Positions 5,519-10,593 of a stretch of DNA of 10,821 nt are shown piece after piece; within the stretch, counting starts at the first letter, position 1, and the number at the start of each line of letters is the position of its first letter. The translations under genes were made by a program, and so were the position numbers. Source of the DNA: Minisyncoccota bacterium (GTDB lineage Bacteria > Patescibacteriota > Minisyncoccia > Phycocordibacterales > UBA5272); the NCBI GenBank assembly GCA_022843645.1, contig JALHNF010000019.1:1-10821 (forward strand), read 5' to 3'. The notes beneath the pieces are model-generated. The model saw only the letters and a program-made list of their open reading frames with translations, had not been told where the DNA came from and did not search any database.

Positions 5519-6369
5519 TCTTGTTGTTTAGCGAAAACGAATATAAGTGCACTCAGTGAAAGGGCCCCAAAGAGTATTTGTAACGGCGTTACCGCAATAT
5601 CCATGACTGAAATTATCGCAGGTACAAGTGCAATCGGAAGTGCGATAAAGTTTACAACGGTCAGCAACTTCATAACTTCGTTTGTACGAAACGCGATCAA
5701 TGAGTCGTTGGTACCTTGGAGACTGTGAGTGATTTCTTGATAGTGCTCAAGAGCACTCCATATTTTGTCGTACTCTGCCTGCACTTTCTCTGCCTCGGCT
5801 CGAAAGATGACGTTTTCGGTGAGCTGTTTCCAGATGTCTCTATGGAATCGAAGTGCTCGCTTGAAGTCAAGAAGTTTATGATTGATTTCTGAAATCTTTT
5901 CAACGGTTCTCTTGTGGCGTTCACCAAAGATTTTTTGCTCTGTTTTTTGAATGGTGTCGTCAACATCTTCGAGTTGTTTGCCGATCTTTCTATACTGTCG
6001 GTATACAATGTCAAAGAAGAGGTCACGGGTTGTTTTGATATTCTTGTTTTCGAGTACCACATCACTTGCAACTTCATTTACACTTCCTACTTTTTCGTAG
6101 TGAACTGTAATGAGATATGTGGTGCCGATAATAAAATCAACTTCAGTTTTTTTGCCACCAATTGAGACACCTTCTGAGGTAGGGAACTGTATGACTGCGT
6201 AGGTGTGTGTGTTAAAAAAACGAACTTTTGAACGCTCAATGTTTAGGGCAAGCTCGTCCCGTACCGATGTGTCGAACTTGAACTCCGTGAAAAGCTCGTG
6301 CACCTCCTCCACAGTAGGGTTCTGCACGTCTACCCAGGTAAAAATCTTAGTTTCAAAGCGCGTAATCAC
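5509..6369 (-). CDS. CorA-like divalent-cation channel protein lacking the GMN motif
   Basis: CorA proteins form pentameric inner-membrane channels for Mg2+ or other divalent cations. The 286 residues show the usual plan: an N-terminal alpha/beta cytoplasmic domain, a long charged helical stalk (about 120-225), and two C-terminal membrane helices at roughly 232-254 and 260-280. The stretch before helix 1 (MKLLTVVNFIALPIALVPAI) aligns well with CorA. However, the selectivity sequence GMN that should end helix 1 is replaced by SVMDI, so transport of Mg2+ is uncertain. The start is a GTG at 6369. An extended -10, TGATACAAT, lies 6 bases upstream in minus-strand sense, so the transcript is probably leaderless. 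It leads an operon with cysS and the DUF1653 gene. Confidence 0.85.
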   Translation of the reverse strand: MITRFETKIFTWVDVQNPTVEEVHELFTEFKFDTSVRDELALNIERSKVRFFNTHTYAVIQFPTSEGVSIGGKKTEVDFIIGTTYLITVHYEKVGSVNEVASDVVLENKNIKTTRDLFFDIVYRQYRKIGKQLEDVDDTIQKTEQKIFGERHKRTVEKISEINHKLLDFKRALRFHRDIWKQLTENVIFRAEAEKVQAEYDKIWSALEHYQEITHSLQGTNDSLIAFRTNEVMKLLTVVNFIALPIALVPAIISVMDIAVTPLQILFGALSLSALIFVFAKQQEWL

Positions 6370-6375
6370 AAAATT

Positions 6376-6384
6376 ATTGTATCA
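6376..6384 (-). promoter_or_regulatory. Extended -10 promoter of the corA-cysS-DUF1653 operon
   Basis: On the minus strand TGATACAAT (TGnTAnAAT) ends 6 bases before the GTG start of the CorA-like gene. There is no clear -35 and no Shine-Dalgarno, matching the leaderless pattern at the NADAR gene. Confidence 0.55.
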
Positions 6385-6404
6385 AGATGGGGGAGAAAAG
6401 ACTA

Positions 6405-6433
6405 TTGACACAACGCGTTCTGTATGCTAATAT
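6405..6433 (+). promoter_or_regulatory. Consensus promoter of the secreted-protein gene
   Basis: TTGACA (6405-6410), a 17-base spacer and TAATAT (6428-6433), with TG at 6425-6426 adding an extended -10. It is the strongest-looking promoter in the window. The transcript would start near 6440. Confidence 0.8.
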
Positions 6434-6443
6434 ATAAGTAACG

Positions 6444-6468
6444 GGCCACAGTGGCCTAAAACGAGGGG
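6444..6468 (+). promoter_or_regulatory. 5' leader hairpin and Shine-Dalgarno of the secreted-protein gene
   Basis: The predicted leader begins with a hairpin: GGCCAC (6444-6449) and GTGGCC (6451-6456) flank one base, folding in practice as a 5 bp stem with a 3-base loop. GAGGGG (6463-6468) follows and lies 6 bases before the ATG at 6475. It decides that start over the ATG at 6469, which directly abuts the purine run. A 5'-terminal hairpin commonly stabilises mRNA; that role here is inference. Confidence 0.6.
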
Positions 6469-6474
6469 ATGCAA

Positions 6475-7107
6475 ATGAAAAGCGCAGTCGTTTTTTGTTT
6501 TTTGTTTTTTTCGTCGGTCGCACATGCGGTCGACTTCTCGGCAACGTACTGGCTGAAAAGCCAGTACGTTGGTGCAAATGGAGCGGTCTTTGAAGACCGT
6601 CCAGTGGCACAGGTGACCGTTGTCGCCAGTGGCGAGCGATGCTCTGCATCGCTCTGGGCATCCACAACACGCGAAGGGTGGAAGGCTCGGGCCGGTGACG
6701 AGCTCGACTACAACATCTGGTGCTCGTGGGGCTCGGTGACCATGGCGGCGTCGTATTACGACCTTTCCATGCCAGGCGGGGTCTCGGATCTCAACTTGCG
6801 CTACGGCTTCGGGGAATGGTGGATCAAAACGTCTTGGTTTAAGACGTTCGAGCTTAGTTTCCCGGGCGGCACGATCGCTGCTGTCGGCCATCAAGGGTGG
6901 TCCGCCGAGCTTGGTGAGTGGAATCTGACAATTTCACCCCAGGCCTCCTACGACTTTGGAGCATTCGGCTTCGAAGAGGGTGTGATCGGGAAAGTGTCCA
7001 CGACACTTTCAAACGAAAAGGTCACCTTCGGAGTCGAGTTTTCAGACGGCATCACGGTCGGAGATCGTGGATCCGAGGTTGTCTTCTGGGTTTCGCAGAC
7101 GTTTTGA
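6475..7107 (+). CDS. Secreted beta-rich protein of unknown function, hairpin-dense gene
   Basis: I do not recognise a family. The 210-residue product opens with a clear signal peptide: lysine at 2, a hydrophobic core, and VAHA before the likely cut after residue 18. The mature part is rich in W, Y, S, T and G with alternating polar and hydrophobic residues (VTMAASYYDLSM, FELSFPGG), suggesting beta strands; it ends in VVFWVSQTF, reminiscent of outer-membrane barrel C-termini. Its base composition is visibly richer in G+C, especially at third positions, than neighbouring genes. It alone has a full promoter, Shine-Dalgarno and terminator. The coding sequence holds at least four perfect 8-12 bp inverted repeats with 3-5 base loops (6543-6570, 6634-6654, 6828-6848, 6990-7010) and several shorter ones. 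Recent transfer is plausible. Confidence 0.82.
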   Translation: MKSAVVFCFLFFSSVAHAVDFSATYWLKSQYVGANGAVFEDRPVAQVTVVASGERCSASLWASTTREGWKARAGDELDYNIWCSWGSVTMAASYYDLSMPGGVSDLNLRYGFGEWWIKTSWFKTFELSFPGGTIAAVGHQGWSAELGEWNLTISPQASYDFGAFGFEEGVIGKVSTTLSNEKVTFGVEFSDGITVGDRGSEVVFWVSQTF

Positions 7108-7142
7108 CGTTTGCGGCTCATATAGAGATTGGGATTTGGCGA

Positions 7143-7170
7143 GCCGGGGTCTAATGACCTCGGCGTTTTT
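7143..7170 (+). terminator. Terminator of the secreted-protein gene
   Basis: GCCGGGGTC (7143-7151) pairs with GACCTCGGC (7156-7164), 9 bp with one G-U, over loop TAAT, then G and five T. It sits only a few bases from the -35 of the next gene. Confidence 0.88.
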
Positions 7171-7172
7171 GT

Positions 7173-7201
7173 TTGACCCTTCATTTTAATTTTGGGATAC
7201 T
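7173..7201 (+). promoter_or_regulatory. Promoter of the S41 protease gene, leaderless start
   Basis: TTGACC (7173-7178), a 17-base spacer and GATACT (7196-7201). The ATG at 7208 follows the -10 by 6 bases, so the message is probably leaderless; no Shine-Dalgarno is present. Confidence 0.65.
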
Positions 7202-7207
7202 TGCTCT

Positions 7208-8446
7208 ATGAGATTAAAACTTTTTGCATTCCTTGCGCTTCTTGTGGGTGTGTTTTACGGTGGGTATGCACTTGGTGTATCGCACTATGATTGGCAAAAG
7301 CTTGTCGCGCAAGAAGTCACAGGTACGTCTGTGCCAAAAGAGGTAGGCGTTGCAAACGCAGACTTTGCACCGCTTTGGAAGACGTGGACTATTTTAAACG
7401 AAAAGATTGTTGCTCCGCAGTCGACAACAACAAAAGCGGTCACCAATCAAGATAAAGTCTGGGGCGCAATTCAAGGGCTCGCTGCGTCTTATGGCGATCC
7501 ATACACTGTCTTTTTTCCACCACAAGAGTCAAAAGCGTTCGCTGAAGCCGTGAAGGGCTCATTTGGGGGAGTGGGTATGGAGGTGACGATGAAAGACAAA
7601 GTGATTACTGTGGTCACCCCACTTCGCAATACTCCAGCCGAGCGAGCAGGCATCAAAGCAAATGACCGTATTGTGGAGATAGACGGCATCTCGACTCTCA
7701 ACATGTCTTTAGACAAAGCCGTCTCGATGATGCATGGCAACCCGGGCACCATTGTTAAACTAAAACTTATTCGTGAGTCTGAGCGTCGCGAGCTTGACCT
7801 CACTATCACTCGTGCAATCATCGAAATTCCAACCATTGAAACCGAGCTCAAAGACGACGTGTTTGTCATTCGCTTGTTTAGCTTTACGGAAAACTCTGCG
7901 ACAAAGTTCAAAGATGCGCTTGTGGAGTTCTCTACCTACTTCGACAAAGGTACGACCAATAAGCTCATCATTGACTTACGAAAAAATCCTGGAGGATATC
8001 TTGAGTCTGCTGTCGACATTGCATCGTTCTTCCTACCTGAAGGAAAAGAAATTGTACGAGAAGCGGGTAATAGGCAGTACGGAGAAAAAGTGTATCGAAG
8101 TCGTGGGTTTGATGTCTTTGGCGACAAGCTCAAAATTGCGGTCATTATAGATGGGGGATCGGCATCGGCGTCCGAGATTGTTGCCAGCGCTCTCCAGGAC
8201 CACGGAAAGGCGATTGTAGTGGGAGAACGATCGTTTGGAAAAGGGTCTGTGCAAGAGCTTGTGCCTATCACAAGCGACACGTCGCTTAAAGTGACTATTG
8301 CACAATGGCTCACCCCAAAAGGTAACTCTATTTCCGAAAACGGCGTGACTCCGGATGTGGTGGTCGCGCAAGCAACCAGTACCAAAGAGGGAGTTCCAGA
8401 GGTCGACACTCAGCTACTTCGCGCAATTGCAGAACTAAAAAAATAG
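7208..8446 (+). CDS. S41 family carboxyl-terminal processing protease (CtpA/CtpB-like)
   Basis: These membrane-anchored serine proteases trim or degrade proteins outside the cytoplasmic membrane, choosing them by their C-termini. The 412-residue protein has an N-terminal signal anchor (about 4-24). A PDZ domain starts at GSFGGVGMEV (residue 117) and runs to about 200, followed by the S41 catalytic core. The serine is S320 in GGSASASE, the lysine K345 in SFGKGSVQ and the glutamine Q349, with the 25 and 4 residue spacings of the Ser-Lys-Gln triad. The enzyme therefore looks active. It is likely co-transcribed with rplI, whose ATG lies 1 base past its stop. The natural substrate is unknown; the secreted protein just upstream is a possible but unproven one. 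Confidence 0.95.
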   Translation: MRLKLFAFLALLVGVFYGGYALGVSHYDWQKLVAQEVTGTSVPKEVGVANADFAPLWKTWTILNEKIVAPQSTTTKAVTNQDKVWGAIQGLAASYGDPYTVFFPPQESKAFAEAVKGSFGGVGMEVTMKDKVITVVTPLRNTPAERAGIKANDRIVEIDGISTLNMSLDKAVSMMHGNPGTIVKLKLIRESERRELDLTITRAIIEIPTIETELKDDVFVIRLFSFTENSATKFKDALVEFSTYFDKGTTNKLIIDLRKNPGGYLESAVDIASFFLPEGKEIVREAGNRQYGEKVYRSRGFDVFGDKLKIAVIIDGGSASASEIVASALQDHGKAIVVGERSFGKGSVQELVPITSDTSLKVTIAQWLTPKGNSISENGVTPDVVVAQATSTKEGVPEVDTQLLRAIAELKK

Positions 8447-8447
8447 T

Positions 8448-8906
8448 ATGAAAGTTGTTTTACTTATTGATGTCAAAAAACTTGCTAAAAAAGGGTCTGT
8501 AGTAGAAGTTGCAGATGGGTATGGGGCGTTTCTTATTCAAAAGAAAATGGCCAGCCTTGCAACAGACAAAGCGCTACAAAAGGTCACACACGTTCAAAAA
8601 CAAAAAGACGTACAAGAAGATAGACAGATACAAATATTACTCGATGCATATGAAAAACTCACCGGAGTGGAGATACGTATTCCTGTGCGTGTAAACGAAA
8701 AGGGGGTCCTCTATGGCAACTTGCACGCACTAGAAATAAGTCAGGCACTCAAAGACACACACAGTGTTTCTCTTCCACCGGGTGTCATTTTTCTTAAAGA
8801 GCCACTCAAACAGCTTGGTAAACACGATGTTTCTCTGCAGGCAGGCAAAGTAAAAAAGAGTATTGAGATAGAACTTGTCCCTGAGACGCAGGTCAAGAGA
8901 AGGTAG
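8448..8906 (+). CDS. rplI: 50S ribosomal protein bL9
   Basis: bL9 binds 23S rRNA at the base of the L1 stalk and helps keep the reading frame. The 152 residues show the two-domain plan. The N-terminal RNA-binding domain, MKVVLLIDVKKLAKKGSVVE then DGYGAFLI, carries the family signature; a long connecting helix (about 40-75) leads to the C-terminal domain with GVLYGNLHALEISQALK and KQLGKHDV. The ATG lies 1 base past the protease stop, without a Shine-Dalgarno, so it depends on the upstream message. bL9 has been reported absent from some CPR groups, so its presence limits which lineage this can be. A long hairpin and a terminator follow. Confidence 0.96.
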   Translation: MKVVLLIDVKKLAKKGSVVEVADGYGAFLIQKKMASLATDKALQKVTHVQKQKDVQEDRQIQILLDAYEKLTGVEIRIPVRVNEKGVLYGNLHALEISQALKDTHSVSLPPGVIFLKEPLKQLGKHDVSLQAGKVKKSIEIELVPETQVKRR

Positions 8907-8931
8907 GGTAGAAGTTGTTATCCTAATTATC

Positions 8932-8996
8932 GCAAACTTAAGTGTTATTTCTTGAGGTGGGCGTAGGTTTGGGAAAGAAATAGCACTTAGGTTTGC
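8932..8996. repeat. 22 bp hairpin in the rplI 3' region
   Basis: The arms 8932-8953 and 8975-8996 are complementary at all 22 positions, two of them G-U if transcribed on the plus strand. They enclose a 21-base G-rich loop (8954-8974). The structure begins 26 bases after the rplI stop and ends 34 bases before the shared terminator. It is too long and has no T-run, so it is not an ordinary terminator. It might be a structured RNA, an RNase III processing site or a palindromic mobile repeat. Confidence 0.85.
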
Positions 8997-9030
8997 TTGG
9001 TACGGGCCTAAATTATAAGATTACAAATAA

Positions 9031-9055
9031 AAAATCCCGCGAGATGCGGGATTTT
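9031..9055. terminator. Bidirectional terminator between rplI and rpmA
   Basis: AAAATCCCGC (9031-9040) pairs perfectly with GCGGGATTTT (9046-9055) over loop GAGAT. The A-run on the left serves the minus strand and the T-run on the right the plus strand, fitting the convergent genes. Confidence 0.9.
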
Positions 9056-9058
9056 CAT

Positions 9059-9331
9059 TTAGACAACGTTCGCAACTTTTTTTGTAGAATTTGTACCGTC
9101 CACATTCTTCTTTCGTTTTGAGGTGTAGGCAACTTTTCCAGCGCTGACTGCGTAGAGAGTATAGTCTTTGCCAGTTTTTACATTTTTTCCTGCAAGTATC
9201 TTAGAGCCTCGCTGTCGCACGATGATTGACCCTGGATTTGCTTTTTCTCCTGCGTACAACTTAATACCCAAATATTTTGGTTGTGAATCGCTTAGGTTTT
9301 TTGCCGTTCCGGCGGCTTTTCTTGTTGCCAT
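9059..9331 (-). CDS. rpmA: 50S ribosomal protein bL27
   Basis: bL27 sits at the peptidyl-transferase centre with its N-terminal tail near the tRNA ends. From the ATG at 9331 the product has 90 residues starting MATRKAAGTAKN, in line with the usual MAHKKAGGSTRN. The family core follows: LGIKLYAGEKANPGSIIVRQRG, then KILAGKNVKTGKDYTLYAVSAGKV. An upstream in-frame extension to 9367 lacks conservation and is rejected. On the minus strand TATATT ends 5 bases before the ATG, suggesting another leaderless message. The usual partner rplU is not adjacent here. The -35 of the divergent membrane-protein gene covers the rpmA start codon. Confidence 0.95.
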   Translation of the reverse strand: MATRKAAGTAKNLSDSQPKYLGIKLYAGEKANPGSIIVRQRGSKILAGKNVKTGKDYTLYAVSAGKVAYTSKRKKNVDGTNSTKKVANVV

Positions 9332-9353
9332 ATAGTAATATACTACGTATAAA
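9325..9353 (+). promoter_or_regulatory. Promoter of the Ada-like membrane protein, overlapping the rpmA start
   Basis: TTGCCA (9325-9330), a 17-base spacer and TATAAA (9348-9353). The GTG start follows at 9358. The -35 covers the rpmA start codon, and the minus-strand -10 of rpmA (9337-9342) lies in the spacer, so the two polymerases would compete. Confidence 0.55.
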
Positions 9354-9357
9354 TAAC

Positions 9358-9747
9358 GTGGATACAATAATACGATACTTTAAAGATAAAATCAACTCTC
9401 TCGGAGACACGCTTGTGCGCCAAGATATTTTTGTAGTCATCATACTTTTCTGTGTTGCTATCATATCTTTTGCCCTCGGCTATTTTGCTCGGGGCGACAA
9501 AAGTGAACGTGTTCCCATAGTTGCCTCAAAAGCCTTCTGTGTGAATCCAATCACGGAAGAGACAACGAAAAACACGGCACGGCTTGCCCAGGGTACGAGC
9601 ACCATTGTCGCTTCAAAATCGGGGAGCAGATACTACTTTGTGTGGTGTAGTGGCGCAACTCGGATATCAGAGAAAAATAAAGTATACTTCTCATCAAAAG
9701 AAGACGCTGAGAAAAAAGGCTATACGCTTGCTTCTGGTTGTAAGTAG
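9358..9747 (+). CDS. Membrane-anchored protein with an Ada-like zinc-binding C-terminal domain
   Basis: A 129-residue protein with a short cytoplasmic N-terminus, one membrane helix (about 24-43) and an outward-facing C-terminal domain. The last ~48 residues, TIVASKSGSRYYFVWC, then GATRISEKNKVYFSSKEDAEKKGYTLASGC, match the pattern of the Ada metal-binding fold (YH..C...I...n.v.F.s..eA...GY.....C). Of the expected metal ligands, cysteines at WC and SGC are clear; a second cysteine of the C-terminal pair is missing. Proteins of this plan are frequent in CPR genomes; their role is unknown. I start it at the GTG at 9358, since the frame upstream runs back through rpmA and a promoter ends at 9353. 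The true start is uncertain. Confidence 0.68.
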   Translation: MDTIIRYFKDKINSLGDTLVRQDIFVVIILFCVAIISFALGYFARGDKSERVPIVASKAFCVNPITEETTKNTARLAQGTSTIVASKSGSRYYFVWCSGATRISEKNKVYFSSKEDAEKKGYTLASGCK

Positions 9748-9750
9748 TAG

Positions 9751-10011
9751 ATGCCCGTACTTCAAAATAGATTCTTTACAGCTATGAGAAAAACAAAACA
9801 TCTTATATTTGGAGTACTCCTCATGCTCATAGGTATTGGACTCTGGGTGTTGCCGGTTTTGCCTGGGTTTGTGCTTGCAATTGTGGGCTACCTTTTGATC
9901 GGAATACATTACCCGAAGCTTCTGGTACCGCTTGACGCGCTTGCTCGCAAAAACAAACGAGTAGAAACATTGTACCAATCAGCAAAAGCAAAACTCACAA
10001 ACTTTTTGTAA
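9751..10011 (+). CDS. Small membrane protein, PGPGW-like
   Basis: An 86-residue protein (75 if it starts at the ATG at 9784). It has one long or two short hydrophobic segments, with LWVLPVLPGFVLAIVGYLLI resembling the PGPGW family of putative transmembrane proteins (conserved proline-glycine turn between two helices). The tail is basic and amphipathic (ARKNKRVETLYQSAKAK). Function is unknown. The ATG at 9751 comes 3 bases after the stop of the Ada-like gene, with a second TAG between, so the two are probably co-transcribed. No ribosome-binding site supports either start clearly. Confidence 0.7.
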   Translation: MPVLQNRFFTAMRKTKHLIFGVLLMLIGIGLWVLPVLPGFVLAIVGYLLIGIHYPKLLVPLDALARKNKRVETLYQSAKAKLTNFL

Positions 10012-10054
10012 GTACCCTTGCATCTTTTTCTACGGTGTGATTTGATATATACAT

Positions 10055-10174
10055 GACTAGCCGTTCTGTCATTTTTGCAGGAGCGTATCTCGTGAAAACA
10101 CAGAGGGCTATGAGTCGTGGATAACCACAGCCAAAGACTCAGAAAATCCCTCGAAGCAATTCGAGGGATTTTTC
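10055..10174 (+). ncRNA. Candidate small RNA ending at a strong terminator
   Basis: An AT-rich -10-like TATATA (10046-10051) precedes a 120-base stretch that ends in the terminator at 10143-10173. GTGG/CCAC (10117-10128) with loop ATAA can be extended by GAGTC (10112-10116) with GACTC (10136-10140). The only plus-strand frame with an ATG is 23 codons (10053-10124). No -35 is clear, and I match no known RNA family. It may instead be only the tail of the upstream message. Confidence 0.25.
10143..10173. terminator. Strong terminator downstream of the PGPGW-like gene
   Basis: AAAATCCCTCGAA (10143-10155) pairs perfectly with TTCGAGGGATTTT (10160-10172) over loop GCAA, and a further T follows. The A- and T-runs make it plausible on both strands. 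It probably ends the operon of the two small membrane genes. Confidence 0.85.
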
Positions 10175-10186
10175 GTTAAAGAAAGT

Positions 10187-10526
10187 GTGGATTTGAAAGA
10201 TAGAGGTAAAAAATGCGCCTGTCAGCACCAGAAGGAGTATCCGACCGTCGATGCAACCGGCTGCAAGGAAGTCGACGCTGCCAAAAACTTTGTGAATCAA
10301 GTAGGTGTCCCGGTGGCAAAAAATGTGTGTCGCCGAGGTCTGGGACGGTATTGGAGGTTGCCGGCTTAAAGCTCAATATCAGAACAGTCCGAAGTGTATC
10401 TGGGTCTCTCGGGACACCGATCAGCCCGCAAGTCAACATGCCGCTAGAACTCAGTCCGTTTATTTCGGGGATCGAGGGCGGTGTTGCGGGATGATCTCAG
10501 GCCGTACGTCTCACCGTAATCGATAG
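10187..10526 (+). pseudogene. Possible frameshifted gene read across two frames
   Basis: From GTG 10187 to about 10320 one frame looks coding: first positions rich in G and A, and natural text such as KKCACQHQKEYPTVDATGC then EVDAAKNFVNQVG. At an A6 run (10318-10323) the coding character passes to the +1 frame (MCVAEVWDGIGGCRLKAQYQ then SPKCIWVSRDTDQ), which runs to a TAG at 10524-10526 inside the terminator loop. The first frame is also open upstream to 10061 without a start codon, passing through the terminator at 10143-10173. This could be a decayed or mis-assembled gene, a programmed frameshift, or chance. It competes with the candidate ORF at 10213. Confidence 0.25.
10213..10494 (+). CDS. 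Candidate small cysteine-rich ORF, 93 aa
   Basis: The ATG at 10213 has GAGG (10203-10206) 6 bases upstream, one of the few good ribosome-binding sites here. The product has five cysteines between residues 14 and 38 and resembles nothing I know. Against it, the amino-acid use is unconvincing in the first half, and another frame there looks more coding. A shared strong terminator follows at 10501-10559. I keep it as a possibility only. Confidence 0.3.
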   Translation: MRLSAPEGVSDRRCNRLQGSRRCQKLCESSRCPGGKKCVSPRSGTVLEVAGLKLNIRTVRSVSGSLGTPISPQVNMPLELSPFISGIEGGVAG

Positions 10527-10559
10527 GACTTCGATTGCGTATGAGGCGTACGGCTTTTT
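10501..10559 (+). terminator. Long two-part terminator hairpin
   Basis: The outer stem GCCGTACGTCTCA (10501-10513) pairs with TGAGGCGTACGGC (10542-10554), 13 bp with one G-U. The inner stem CGTAATCG (10515-10522) pairs with CGATTGCG (10532-10539) over a 9-base loop. Five T follow (10555-10559). It marks the end of a real transcript in the 10180-10560 stretch, even though the gene itself is unclear. Confidence 0.9.
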
Positions 10560-10577
10560 CTATGCCTTGGTATCTCG

Positions 10578-10586
10578 TGATATCAT
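10578..10586 (+). promoter_or_regulatory. Extended -10 promoter of the AI-2E family gene
   Basis: TGATATCAT (TGnTATnAT) ends 7 bases before the ATG at 10594. There is no clear -35 and no Shine-Dalgarno, consistent with another leaderless start. Confidence 0.5.
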
Positions 10587-10593
10587 ACATAGC

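Noticed and set aside
4183..5728. Several plus-strand ORFs opposite cysS and the CorA-like gene
   Set aside because: All overlap well-supported minus-strand genes and have no recognisable domains or start signals.
6427..6894. 155-codon minus-strand ORF opposite the secreted-protein gene
   Set aside because: G+C-rich coding DNA keeps antisense frames open, and the inverted repeats mirror sense codons. The sense gene has a signal peptide, promoter, ribosome-binding site and terminator; the antisense frame has none.
7489..8409. Minus-strand ORFs of 112-157 codons opposite the S41 protease gene
   Set aside because: The sense frame holds complete PDZ and catalytic motifs; the antisense frames show serine-rich shadow text.
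9277..9357. N-terminal extension of the Ada-like membrane protein
   Set aside because: It runs antisense through the conserved rpmA start and lies upstream of the predicted promoter; the GTG at 9358 is a better start.
9332..9367. Twelve-residue N-terminal extension of bL27
   Set aside because: bL27 proteins begin with the MA.(R/K)KA pattern found at the ATG at 9331; the extension overlaps promoter-like DNA.
10180..10560. RNase P RNA, tmRNA or 6S RNA in the stretch without a clear gene
   Set aside because: I looked for the conserved RNase P core and for tmRNA tRNA-like ends and found neither; only the terminator is firm.
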